In this document: positions 1-10,505 of the stretch, piece by piece
Layout: each line of letters opens with the position of its first letter
Position numbering within the stretch: position 1 is the first letter of the stretch
Assembly: GCA_012932295.1 (NCBI GenBank)
Contig: JAAONU010000123.1
Span: forward strand, 434,001-498,000
Reading direction: 5' to 3'
DNA from: Cyclina sinensis
Lineage: Eukaryota > Mollusca > Bivalvia > Venerida > Veneridae
Length of the DNA stretch: 64,000 nucleotides
Translations under genes and position numbers: made by a program
The notes under the pieces: model-generated
Database searches by the model: none
Told to the model about the DNA's origin: nothing
Seen by the model: only the letters and a program-made list of their open reading frames with translations

Positions 1-1967
1 CTCTTCTGAGGAGGCATACATGTACATAGGAGAGACAGAACTCCCTTGTGTATCAGCTATCTTTTTTGAAGACGTAAAGTGTCCACTTTGTAACCTATGG
101 ATACAGAGTTTGAACAACAGGTTTGTCATGGGTTTGAAATTGCTACACTGATTCTATATGCTGTTTATAGATATCATTATTTGAATTGCTTGATCACATT
201 TACATAGTAGTATTCAGCTTAAGGTGTTTAGTTTAAATGGATATCTTTTTTACTATTTCTTTATAGTCCATCATTCAGAGGCAATGCAGTTTTTATGATA
301 TGTGCACTGCTAAGAAAATTTAATTAAAGTTCTTTAATAATAACATGTAAGTACCCAAAAGATTTGGCAGTGCAATGGGAACATCAAGTTCTGGTACCTC
401 CCCAATACCCGGCACGTAAAAGTAGTTCTCCGCCTGAAGCCGCTGTAACTCTTCATTTGTTTTGATTGTGCTTGGTGCCTCAGCCATCCCAGAACCCTCT
501 TCTTCCAGAGCCGTACGAGTCTTTGTGACAACACCTAGAGGATCCTTTATTACATACTTTTTGTACCTGTAACATAATCATATATCTATATTTATTCATG
601 TAAGGAGAGAATTTATGCAGTAGAAACTGTATACGACTTGATACTTCCTTGCCTATTAGCTTTTAATTCTAACTTGAGGACCTGAGTTTGAATATTATAC
701 TTCTTCTGGTTACATTTACTAAGTCAAAGTGGTTCAGACATCCTTTAAGAAAAGAATACATTCAATGCAGATTTTACATGCATGCATTTATCAAAACTTA
801 TCTAGGTATAAAAGCGACCGACTCACAGATGGGCCGATGGTGAAAAAAGAAAATGCTTATACATCTTGAAATTCTTACTGTAATTGTGAAGAACATAATC
901 TAAACTAAGTGACTGACTCATTTTTTTACAGAAAAACATCAAAATATAAAGTTTTACACACTTTTATCAGTAAAAAATTTACCCTGTTAGTCACTGGGTA
1001 GATACTTAAGTTATAACATTAATTTTGACGAAATTTGATAACTAGACTCTGTGGCTCAGTGGTGTAGATTGTCGCTCCATATTTCACTGACTGAAAACTT
1101 TTTTTGTCAGTTTTCATGGTGAATTTTTTTCAGTTTTCATGGTGTATAGAAGCATAATATTATGTTTTTTCCATAGTATATCAACTTCTCTTAAATTTTA
1201 AAGAAAATAAAATTTTCAGCTTAATTCTGTGAGTCAATCGCTTTAATAAACAGCTGGACTTAAAAACATGTGAATGTCATAAGCAACTAAAATTTGAAAG
1301 CCAGTTCTGGCTACAAAAGCAAAGCTGGTCATAGAAAACTCTTACCTGTTAAAGTAAAATAATAATACCTGTTCTTGAAGAAATTTTTTTTTGCAATTTT
1401 AGTAATAGGTTTTTTTTTCACTTACGGATTTTCTGAAGTGTTGAATAGAAGTAAGGCACTAACAGAGGGTATTTCTTTTGGCAAACCCCCAAGTCCTTCT
1501 CCTCGATTCTCGTTGGTCTTTTTATTTTTCCTTACACTTTTGACATGATAGTACTGAAGCTTCTCTTTTAATACCATCTCATCTGCATTTTTGTGCTTAT
1601 CCTGGACATGGTAATTCTGTCTTTGTGGGCACTTTAGCTTACCGTCAGTCTTAAACACACTTTCATAATAATCGGTTGAATCTGGTGCTGGATATTTAGC
1701 TGAAGCAAATACATTGGTTGCCTTCTTACTACCTTTTATTTTATTTATTTTAGCTTCTGCAAGGTTAACTCTATCGTTTATTTTCTGCAACTGTGACTGG
1801 TTGTTTGAGACACGTGTATGAATTCTGGTAAATATTTCATCCGCAATTTTGTCAAGGTATTCGAGAGAGTCAACTACCTGGTGAATGGTTTCATCACGAC
1901 GTAGTTCCTCATGGACAACAGGTATGTTGAAAGGTTGATTACTCATAGCAGGTATTTGGAATTGCAT
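1..1967 (-). CDS. WASHC1: WASH complex subunit 1 (WASHC1/WASH1), N-terminal exons, 3' part beyond the window
   Basis: WASH1 is the nucleation-promoting subunit of the endosomal WASH complex, which activates Arp2/3. Three coding exons are visible on the minus strand: 1967-1426, 566-355 and 56-1 (runs off the edge). The first ends at a GTAAG donor and joins the second in phase, giving ENPYKKYV. Family landmarks I recognise are NIPVVHEELRRDET, KINKIKGSKKA, SAKYPAPDS, EGLGGLP and SALLLFNTSEN in exon 1, and YKKYVIKDPLG and ENYFYVPGIGEVPELDVP in exon 2. These belong to the N-terminal WASH homology domain. The proline-rich region and C-terminal VCA segment would lie left of position 1. The start is the first Met (1967). 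A TTTCAG acceptor 12 bases upstream implies a non-coding 5' exon further right. The exon 3 acceptor (TAG at 57-59) is the least certain boundary. A TTAA-type element sits in intron 1. Confidence 0.93.
813..1242 (+). mobile_element. TTAA-flanked TIR element with tRNA-like core, copy 1
   Basis: A 430-bp copy of the element at 6246-6676, in the opposite orientation and more diverged. It opens with AGCGACCGACTCACA and closes with TGTGAGTCAATCGCT followed by TTAA (1243-1246). The left TTAA has decayed to TAAA. The tRNA-like stretch near 1045-1110 keeps an A-box-like TGGCTCAGTGG, but the B box is lost. No ORF. It lies inside intron 1 of WASHC1. Confidence 0.8.
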
Positions 1968-2640
1968 ACTGTATAAACTCTGAAAGGATAAAAATTAATT
2001 ATATTACTGGCATTCAAACTCAATGTATAAAGTCCTTGCATTATAAACTAATAAGTTTTCAGTGCAAGTTCTCACAACTAAAATCCCTCACGGGATATTT
2101 ACAAATTTGTTTCATCATCAAGGCAATGATAAACCACTATCAATTATCTATAATTAATCGCTTTCATCTTATGTCGTGGATTAAATCACCTTTCAGGCAC
2201 TGGTACTGTTTCATGACACATTAAATAAACAATATCCAATCAACGACTCTATAAATTACATGATTATACAGCCGCACTCTAAATACTGTTGCTCTGATCT
2301 TACGTCGTGGATTAAGTTTCTATTGTGATATTTCACGAGTAATAAAGATAAAGTACCGTCAAATACAATACTAATCTACACCTATATAAATGACAAGATT
2401 ATTTGATTAACTCCACTATTCCCGTCAAATCAAAATGATACTGTTTTCTTTATTTTGAAATTAAGTTTGTGCATTACCAGCAGAATGGCATCGCTTCACC
2501 AATAATTGCTGTTACAAAGGACTGATTTCATTTCATGATAATTTCTGACAATGATTAAAAAATTACAAAAAAGTGTAATTAATGTTTGTTTCTCGGGTAC
2601 CTTTTATTTAAAAACGCTGACTGATATAGAATTAATTGTA
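1968..2640. other. Non-coding, upstream of the WASHC1 start
   Basis: Nothing coding recognised. A minus-strand splice acceptor (TTTTTATCCTTTCAG) ends at about 1980, so most of this is probably a 5'UTR intron or promoter-side DNA of WASHC1. No clear TATA or CpG signal is visible. Confidence 0.4.
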
Positions 2641-2730
2641 TTTAAAAAAAGAAGAAAAAGAAGGTTAACAAACAGCAATTATCGCACATGTGTAAAATTA
2701 TGTTAACAAGAGCCATGTTACACATGGTTA

Positions 2731-3155
2731 ATCCCCCCGCCGGAGAGAAGCTACCTGAAGGTTGTACTTTCAAACAGTCAATGTAATAATGTTTGAAGAA
2801 AATCCCACAAAAAATAGGCAAGGTAGAGTTATTGTTCTTGCAAACTGCACTTCCTACCAATGTGCTATGTCAGTGTATTAAGTTTGAAGAAAATCGCTCA
2901 AGCACTTTTGAAGTTATGCTTCGGACAAAGTTTTTCAATTAAATCTGATAAAGGGGAATAATTCTAAAAGTAGGCAAAGCAGAGTTATTATTCTTACACA
3001 CTGCACCTCCTCCAAATGTGCTCTTTCAGTATATGAAGTTTGAAGAAAATCACTCAAGTACTTTTGGAGTTATGCTCCGGACAAAACTGGAACGGACGCA
3101 TGCACGGACGGACGGAGACCATTTCTAATATCCCCTCCGCCTTTGGCGGGGGGAT
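2731..3155. mobile_element. Short TIR element (MITE-like) ending in ATCCCCCCGCC
   Basis: The left end ATCCCCCCGCC (2731-2741) is matched by the inverted right end GGCGGGGGGAT (3145-3155). TA is found outside both ends, compatible with a TA target site. The body carries the common 'AAGTTTGAAGAAAATC.CTCAAG' and 'GGAGTTATGCTCCGGACAAA' segments and a CGGACGGACGG run before the right end. No coding potential. The 72-aa minus-strand reading frame across it is incidental. Confidence 0.65.
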
Positions 3156-3217
3156 TATAAGTTCAAGAATTCAAGAATTAGATAAACATGTATATGCTGG
3201 GATTTTTAAAATGTAAA

Positions 3218-4070
3218 CAAGTACAAATCTGATAAAGGGGAATAACTCTAAAAAATAGGCATGATAGAGTTATTGGACTTGCACACTGCACTACCTACCA
3301 ATGTGCTCTGTCAGTGTATGAAATTTGAATAAAATCCCTCAAGTAGTTTTGGAGTTATGCTCCGGACAAAATTTATCAAGTAATTCTGATAAAGGGAAAT
3401 AACTCTAAAAATAGGTAAGGTAGAGTTATTGTTCTTGCACACTGCACTACCTACCAATGTGCTCTGTCATTGTATGAAGTTTGAATAAAATCCCTCATGT
3501 AGTTTTGGAGTTATGCTCCGGACAAAATTTATCAAGTAATTCTGATAAAGGGGAATAACTCTAAAAATAGGTAAGGTAGAGTTATTGCACCTGCACACTA
3601 CACTACCTACCAATGTGCTCTGTCAGTGTTGACAGAAGTTTGAATAAAATCCTTCTAGCAGTTTTGGAGTTATGCTCCAGACAAAATTTATCAAGTAAAT
3701 CTGATAAAGCGGAATAACTCTAAAAAAAGGCAAGGTAGAGTTATTGCACCTGCACACTGCACTACAGGTCTACCAATGTGCTCTGTCAGTGTAGGAAGTT
3801 GGAATAAAATCCCTCAAGCAGTTTTGGAGTTATGCTCAAGACAAAATTTATCAAGTAAATCTGATAAAGCGGAATTACTCTAAAAAACACAAGATAGAGT
3901 TATTGCACTTGCACACTGCACTACTTACCAATGTGCTCTGTCAGTGTATGAAGTTTGAATAAAATCCCTCAAGTAGTTTTGGAGTTATGCTCCGGACAAA
4001 ATTGTTTCGGACGGACGGACGCACGGACGAAGGGCATTTCTAATATCCCCTTCGCCTTTGGCGGGGGGAT
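3218..4070. repeat. About five tandem copies of a ~160-bp repeat ending in the same GGCGGGGGGAT terminus
   Basis: Unit starts (CTGATAAAG.GGAATAACTC) recur at about 3226, 3384, 3540, 3699 and 3860, spaced 156-161 bases. Each unit contains GTAGAGTTATTG, CACACTGCACTACC, TGTGCTCTGTCAGTG and GGAGTTATGCTCCGGAC. The array ends with CGGACGGACG and the GGCGGGGGGAT terminus at 4060-4070, so it looks like a TIR element whose interior was amplified in tandem. The motif AACAGCAATTATCGCAC flanks the whole block, at about 2673 and 4146. Confidence 0.8.
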
Positions 4071-4304
4071 AAATAACAATTATCACTACCATTAAAGCTT
4101 ATTTAATTTAACAATAGTTTTTTTGTTTGTCACGTTGATAATCAAACAGCAATTATCGCACGCATATAAAATTATGTTAGTAACAAATTATTACCATTAA
4201 CATTAAAGCTTTTTTTTATTTAACGATACGTTGTTTTCGTTTTTTCACGTTGAATATTTAAACGCAATTATATCTTATTAATCTTCTTTAAAAAAAATTG
4301 GGAC

Positions 4305-5107
4305 CGATCTGACTTATTTTGGGGCCGATTTGACTTATAAAAAATGCAATGGGGCCAATCTGACTTTTTTTGGGGCTGATTTGACTTATTTTGAGGCTGA
4401 TTTGACTTGGGCCCAATCTGACTTGAGGCCGATTTGACTTGCTTGCATTTATTAGGCTTTAAGTGTTGAACCCATATATTCATCTGATATTTTTTAGTTG
4501 TTCAACCTTTACGCCTAATTTTAAACTTCATATAAACCAACAGATATCGTTCGGCACGGTTTTTACCCTGTCCTGGTTATCTATTAACCTAGCACACCAA
4601 GTATTCCGACTGTCAAATTTTGAATTAAATGGTGGATTAAACAGGTACGAAATAAGTGTTTCAGTTCTATACTTATGTATTTGTGTGTTTTCTTGGATTA
4701 CAGGATCAGGTATGAATTAAGTTATCATATTTTATCATATTTTTATCATTTTTGCCTTAAACTCTGTGAACTGTTGGACAAACAAGCCATAAAAAGGGCC
4801 CAATCACCTACGATTCGACAAGCCCGCTTAACCAAATGCAGATCAAAGTGAGACGTACATGTAGAAGGTGAACAACTATAAATATCAGCCTATAAAACGG
4901 GTTCACCTTTGGAGGCGAAATAGTGAGACTTATTTAAGGTAAACACTCAAAATTCCTACAATCTTACAATCTTGTCTCACACTATATAACATGCGGTCCC
5001 ACGTTTTTCAGTAAAGTAGTCTGAATTAGCCAAGAAAGTGGTCTGAATCAGCCAAGAAAGTGGTCTGAATCAGCCAAGGAGGGTCCGAATCAGCCTCGGT
5101 CCGAATT
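4305..5107. repeat. Two short arrays of related ~22-bp units in inverted orientation
   Basis: 4305-4450 repeats GGGGCCGATTTGACTTATTTT with variants. 5018-5107 repeats GTCTGAATCAGCCAAGAAAG, whose reverse complement (CTTTCTTGGCTGATTCAGAC) resembles the first unit. The two arrays face each other across about 560 bases without a recognised gene. This could be a foldback element or the subterminal repeats of a larger one. The 71-aa minus-strand frame across the first array is a product of the repeat. Confidence 0.5.
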
Positions 5108-5394
5108 GGTTGACAGACGTTTCACCCCCAAGACTTTTCCACCCAGGTCTTTTCATCCCCAATTAATATTCATTATCATGTTTCAGACTGATATATCCTT
5201 GATATTATTACATGACAGGAACATATTTGATAAATATCCACAATCAAGTAAAAGATTTTTTTTATCATACTTTGAAGTAAAAACTCTGAAAAATTAGTGA
5301 AATATAATGTATATTAAATATGAAAATGATCATCAATTGCATTATATACATGCTTTTTTTATATAAATATATATAATAAAAAATATGTTGTAAT

Positions 5395-5600
5395 GGGGGT
5401 AGGGCAAGATACAGAAAGCATCCCATTCCAGATACACCCCTGTTTCTTTTGGATGCTCAGTGTACAGCACTGGTACATGGGACCTCGGTTTAACATCTCA
5501 TCCAAAAGACGATTAGTAATGTTAGTGGAGGAGCGGGGATTAATCTCTGGACCCCTGGGTTACCAGTCCAGTGCATAACCACTGATCCACTCCAGTTCGT
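5395..5600 (-). mobile_element. tRNA-derived SINE (Thr-like head), copy 1
   Basis: The tRNA-like head lies at the high-coordinate end. On the minus strand, AGTGGTTATGCACTGGACTGGTAACCCAG is broken here into shorter parts: an A-box-like AGTGGTTATGCAC, an anticodon arm with CTGGTAA in the loop, then a decayed B box. The body has GGACCTCGGTTTAACATCTC and GAAAGCATCCCATT. Close relatives are at 41540-41690 and 48456-48645, and a decayed one near 31770-31930. Confidence 0.65.
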
Positions 5601-5639
5601 AAATGAATTATAAATTAATAATACATGTATATAGTCATG

Positions 5640-6245
5640 TAAATAGGCAGAACAATGATAGAGTTGTTAATAATTATGGCCGCCAATTTATTGATTTTTT
5701 AAAGTTTAATGATTGTTATATATTGAATGGACGAACAAAAGGAGATATTCCAGGTAAAACCACGTGTAGAGGGACAAGTGTAGTTGATTACTTTGTTTGT
5801 AACTCAAATTTATTCAAAAACATTGTTTCATTACGTGTTCTAGATTTTTGTTCTTTACTTTCTGATGTACATAATCCACTGGAACTAAACTTGAGCGTTA
5901 AATCAAGAAATATCAGTCATCTACAGGATCAAGAAAAATCGCATGTAAAACTATGGGATAGTTCTAAAACAAATGACTTTTTACACTATTTAGATAAGGA
6001 AAAAATTCATCGTTTACAAATATCGCTTGATGACTTAACAACAAACCCGAATATTAATCAAGAATCAGTTAACAAAGTAGTTTCAGAGATATCATCGCTA
6101 TTTTCAGAAACGTCACGGGAAGTATTTGGTGTAACGAAACCAAAAATTAAATCAAGTATTAATTCTAAAACACTTGAATGGTTTGGACCTAAATGTAAAA
6201 AAGCCAGGCAAAAATTCCACTCAGCAAAACATCTTTACAAATTAA
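5640..6245 (+). pseudogene. LINE endonuclease domain, C-terminal part, and start of the EN-RT linker
   Basis: The open frame runs 5603-6295, but element sequence starts near 5640. Recognisable APE/EEP endonuclease features are NNYGRQFIDF, CYILNGRTKGD, TTCRGTSVVDYFVC and LSDVHNPL. The last is where the catalytic SDH motif is expected and it reads SDVH, so the motif is altered. The N-terminal half, with the metal-binding Glu and the DFN motif, is missing. The frame enters the TIR element at 6246 and stops inside it at 6295. Deleting the element together with one TTAA brings the frame exactly into the downstream RT ORF (HLYKLRKTEENKET across the junction). Not functional as it stands. Confidence 0.85.
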
Positions 6246-6676
6246 AGCGACTGACTCACAAAATTTCGCTGAAATTTTTATTCTTTCAAATTTAAGAGGA
6301 TTTAATATACTATGGAAAAAATATAATATTATGCTTCTATACACCATGAAAATTGAAAAAAAAATGTTTTGACTTAACCAGGATTCGAACCCACGACCTT
6401 TCGGTCAGTAAAATGTGGAGCGACGACTTAGCCCACTGAGCCACGGCGTCTAGTTATTACATCGCCTCAAAATTAATGTTATAACTATTGTATTTACCCC
6501 GTGACTAACGGGGTAAATTTTTTACCGATAAAAGTGTGTAAAACTTTATGTTTTGATGTTTTTCTGTAACAAAAACTGAGTCAGTTACTTAGTTTAAATA
6601 TGTTCTCCACGATTACAGCAAGAATTTCAAGATGTATAAAGATTTTCTTTTTATCATCGTCTGTGAGTCAGTCGCT
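6246..6676 (-). mobile_element. TTAA-flanked TIR element with tRNA-like Pol III core, copy 2, inserted in the LINE ORF
   Basis: This is a 431-bp insertion with perfect 15-bp terminal inverted repeats: AGCGACTGACTCACA at 6246-6260 and TGTGAGTCAGTCGCT at 6662-6676. TTAA lies directly outside each end (6242-6245, 6677-6680), the target duplication typical of piggyBac-type transposition. The minus strand at 6450-6371 holds a tRNA-like segment with an A box (TGGCTCAGTGGG) and an intact B box (GGTTCGAATCC). Its acceptor and T stems pair poorly, so it is not a working tRNA gene. A perfect 10-bp hairpin (TTTACCCCGT / ACGGGGTAAA) is at 6493-6517. No protein-coding capacity. Confidence 0.9.
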
Positions 6677-6945
6677 TTAAGAAAAACCGAAGAAAACAAA
6701 GAAACTTTAAAACAAAGTTCAAAAGCTTATAAAAATATCATGAAACACTACTATAATGAAAACAAGCAAGCTAAAATAAACAGACTAAGAAATATAAAGA
6801 GTAAAAACCCAAGAATATATTGGAAAACCTTGAATGGAAAAACACCTCAAAAAACTGAAGCAGAATTATCCGAATTGTTTAACTTTTTCAAAAACGTAAA
6901 TAACAACGATAATATTAATGATATTAATAATAATAATAATAACAG

Positions 6946-6986
<41 letters not shown>

Positions 6987-7003
6987 GCAATAATAATAAC
7001 AGC

Positions 7004-7052
<49 letters not shown>

Positions 7053-7069
7053 GCAATAATAATAACAGC

Positions 7070-7130
<61 letters not shown>

Positions 7131-7147
7131 GCAATAATAATAACAGC

Positions 7148-7184
<37 letters not shown>

Positions 7185-7201
7185 GCAATAATAATAACAG
7201 C

Positions 7202-7250
<49 letters not shown>

Positions 7251-7252
7251 GC

Positions 7253-7298
<46 letters not shown>

Positions 7299-7339
7299 GC
7301 AATAATAATAACAGCAATAATAATAACAGCAATAACAGC

Positions 7340-7385
<46 letters not shown>

Positions 7386-7402
7386 GCAATAATAATAACA
7401 GC

Positions 7403-7452
<50 letters not shown>

Positions 7453-7497
7453 CAGCAATAATTATAACAGCAATAATAATAATAATAATAATAACAG

Positions 7498-7541
<44 letters not shown>

Positions 7542-9583
7542 GCAATAATAATAACAGCAATAATAATAATAACAATGAAGCAAATTTTATAAATGATGAA
7601 AATGATGTAATAAATACTCCAATAACAGAGAAAGAAATTGAGTTAGCTGTAAAATCTTTAAAAAATAACAAGGCCGCTGGCTATGACAGTATTCTAAATG
7701 AACATATCAAAGTTTCTTTTCCATTCTTAAAAAATGTCTACCATAAACTCTTTAATTTAGTATTTGATAAAGGTTTAATTCCAGAATCATGGACTATAGG
7801 TGTAATCAATCCTATTTACAAAAACAAGGGTGACATTTCAAATCCAGAAAATTACAGACCAATTACACTGCTTAGTTGCTTAGGCAAGGTCTTTACCAGC
7901 ATATTGAATAAAAGGTTAACAGATTATGTTGAGTCTAATGACATTTTACACAATAACCAAGCAGGTTTTAGAAAAGGGTTTTCAACCTCAGATAATTTGT
8001 TCATATTACATCAAATAATTCAGTATCTAACTAATAATAAGAAAAAACTATTTTGCTCATTTATAGATCTTAAACAAGCCTTTGATACAGTTTGGAGAAA
8101 TGGATTATGGGAGAAACTTATGAATGCTAGAATACATGGAAAAATTTTACAAGTAATACAAAATATGTTTAGTAACATAAAATCATGTGTCAAAGTCAAC
8201 TCACAATTATCAAACTTTTTCTGCTCTAATATTGGTGTTCGTCAAGGAGAAAATCTATCACCTTTGCTCTTTTCTTTATATCTGAATGATTTAAACGACT
8301 TCCTCCAAAATAATGAAAATATTCATGGTATAACTATAAGAAACGGCCAAGATGAAAATGGCCTCTTCAATTTACTTAAAATTTTTATTTTATTATACGC
8401 AGATGATACAGTTATTATGGCAGAATCAGCAGACGAATTACAAGAAGCTTTGAATACTTATGAACATTATTGTGACACTTGGAGACTTACTGTAAATATT
8501 ACGAAAACAAAAGTTTTAGTATTTTCAAAAGGTAGACAACCTAACTATAAATTTAAATACAAAAATGAAGATATAGAAATAGTAAATGAATACAAATATT
8601 TAGGTATTTTTTTTAGTAAAAGTTGTTCTTTTTTTAATTGTAAAAAACACATTGCAAATCAAGCTACTAAGGCAATGTATAGCCTAATTAAAAATTCAAA
8701 TCGCCTCAGTCTCCCAATAGACCTTCAAATTGACCTTTTTAAAAAGACAGTAATACCGATTTTATTATACGGAGTAGAAATTTGGGGTTTCGGAAGCCTA
8801 GACTTAATAGAACGAGTACAGTTGAAATTTTTGAAATATGTTTTAAAGCTAAAACATTCTACACCTAACTACATTGTATATGGAGAAACAGGATGTTTAC
8901 CTTTATCAGTATATATTGAAGAAAGAATCATATCGTTCTGGTCACGACTGCTTACAGCCCCCAACAAATTATCATCGCTTTTATACAGACACATATTGCA
9001 CGCTTCTGAAGGCGAAAATGAAGATATGTTCAAGAAAAAATTCCCTTGGTTACACCGCGTTAAATCTATTTTAATTAAATGCGGACTAATAAACATATGG
9101 TATGATAATAGTTTCCCTGATATTAAATGGTTACAACTTACTGTGAAACAAAAATTAAAAGATCTTTTCCTTAATGATTGGTATTCAAAAGTTGAAAATT
9201 CTTCAAACAGTACATTTTATAGGGTATTTAAAAAGTCATTTGGTATTGAATCCTATTTGTATAATATAAATGCTTCTCTTTTGTATTATTTCATCAAATT
9301 TCGAACTAGAAATCACCGTTTACCAATAGAAACAGGAAACTGGTCAAGGATTCCTATTAACCAAAGATTTTGCAATACTTGTCAAAATAATATTGGGGAT
9401 GAGTTTCATTACCTTTTTGAGTGTAAACAATTTGACATAGAAAGAAGAATATATCTGAAACGTTATTACTACTCTCGCCCAAATATGTTCAAATTAGAAA
9501 AACTCATGTGTTCTCCAAATAAAAGTGAATTCCAAAAACTATGTAAATTTGTTAAAATTATATTGAAAACGGTCAAAATTTAA
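6677..9583 (+). CDS. LINE ORF2, reverse transcriptase part
   Basis: This open frame of about 970 codons continues the endonuclease fragment upstream of the inserted element. The frame also reads back to an ATG at 6632 inside that element, so that Met is not the native start. Numbered from it: linker 17-95, Asn/Ser run about 98-316, then reverse transcriptase. RT motifs are NKAAGYDSI (~344), YRPITLLSCLGK, QAGFRKGFST, FIDLKQAFDTVW (~479), GVRQGENLSPLLF, and the catalytic YADD (~589) in LLYADDTVIMAE. Near the C-terminus, FCNTCQNN..EFHYLFEC (~913-930) is the CCHC-like motif seen after RT in CR1/L2/I-related LINEs. There is no stop across RT, so the copy is young apart from the insertion. Confidence 0.9.
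6924..7577 (+). repeat. In-frame AAT/AAC/AGC trinucleotide repeat in the LINE ORF
   Basis: About 650 bp of AAT codons, punctuated by AACAGC and AATAATAACAGC blocks, read as long Asn runs with regular single Ser residues. It lies between the endonuclease-side linker and RT. The frame stays open for its whole length. The other strand reads poly-Leu and another frame poly-Ile/Thr, both artefacts of the repeat. Confidence 0.95.
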
Positions 9584-10505
9584 TTATGTTATTTTACAAT
9601 AAGGGTAATTTTTCTTTGGTAATTTATAATACATATACGTATATTATATGTATGTGTGTATGAATATAATATGTATATACATATATTTATATGTATAAAC
9701 AAAAAAAAAGTGTTTAGTCTAATAAGAGGAGCTAATGTTTTTTGGCTAAAATATGCAATACAGGTATATCTAGTCTACATAAGAAGTAATATCTATTGTA
9801 GCCTCTATAAATTTATTATATAATGTAGCCTCGTATGGATTGTCTTTGTTTTTTTTTCTCTCTCTCTTTTATTTTTTTTCTTGTTTGTTTGTAACACTAT
9901 GGTAATCGTATATTAAGTATTTAATGTAGCCTCAAAGAATAACAAATACTATTGTAAATTCCTCATATATGCATGTTAAACATGTATTGAGAGAATAAAA
10001 GATCTGTTCTGTTCTGTTCTGTTCTATAGTGTCTGTGACATTTCTGATGATTAAAACATCAAATATGGTTGTGCTTCCATATTAAAAGGTGAGAACATAA
10101 CCAATGAAAAAACTTGTCATAAATTAATTATACCCCTGATTAATCAGCACCTCATCCTGAAATGTGTGAAGAATCTGTATACTGCCAATCATGGGCAATA
10201 TGCAATCCTAACAATGCATGCTTCTTAAAGGTGTGAACTGTAAAAAGGTGTTGATAATGTGATCAATCCAGTCATTCAAAAGCCATTATCTCTTAAAAAT
10301 TATGAAAATAATCTTCTGAACTCATTAAACTTTAAAAATAAGCAAGAAAATATAAATAAAATTCACCATCCGAGTACTTTTTATATTTTGGGGGTGAAAT
10401 GTCTGTACAATAAAAAAAATGGGAGGGGAAAGTCTTGGGAGGAAAAGTCTTGGGGGTGAAATGTCTTGGTGAGGAAAAGTCTTGGGGGTGAAACGTCTGG
10501 AAACC

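Larger units (their letters stand above)
5640..10025 (+). mobile_element. 5'-truncated APE-type non-LTR retrotransposon (LINE)
   Basis: Non-LTR retrotransposons copy themselves by target-primed reverse transcription. This copy begins in the middle of the endonuclease domain at about 5640, runs through reverse transcriptase and a C-terminal Cys/His motif, and ends with an AATAAA-like GAATAAAAGA followed by a short TTCTG repeat at 10001-10025. That kind of 3' end replaces a poly(A) tail in CR1-like clades. The ORF is interrupted only by the TTAA element at 6246-6676. No ORF1 or 5' UTR remains. I cannot name the family with certainty. Confidence 0.85.
5108..10505. mobile_element. 5.4-kb unit bounded by inverted repeats, enclosing a SINE and a LINE
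   Basis: The left end reads GGTTGACAGACGTTTC then ACCCCCAAGACTTTTCC (to 5140). The right end reads the same inverted (10473-10505), with 26 consecutive identical bases and a similar GGTT.. outer part. The right terminus contains further copies of GGGGGTGAAA.GTCTT and GGAAAAGTCTTGGG, a subterminal repeat array. No transposase is recognisable inside. The content is a SINE and a LINE, so this is probably a non-autonomous DNA element that later received retroelement insertions. No convincing target-site duplication was found. Confidence 0.55.

Noticed and set aside
334..534. 66-aa minus-strand frame as a separate gene
   Set aside because: It is an out-of-frame reading of WASHC1 exon 2, whose correct frame gives YKKYVIKDPLG and ENYFYVPGIGEV.
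6371..6450. A functional tRNA gene on the minus strand
   Set aside because: Acceptor and T stems pair poorly and the same segment sits in another copy of the TIR element, so it is part of that element.
6847..7671. Long poly-Leu (minus) and poly-Ile/Thr (plus) frames
   Set aside because: They are other-frame readings of the AAT repeat inside the LINE ORF.
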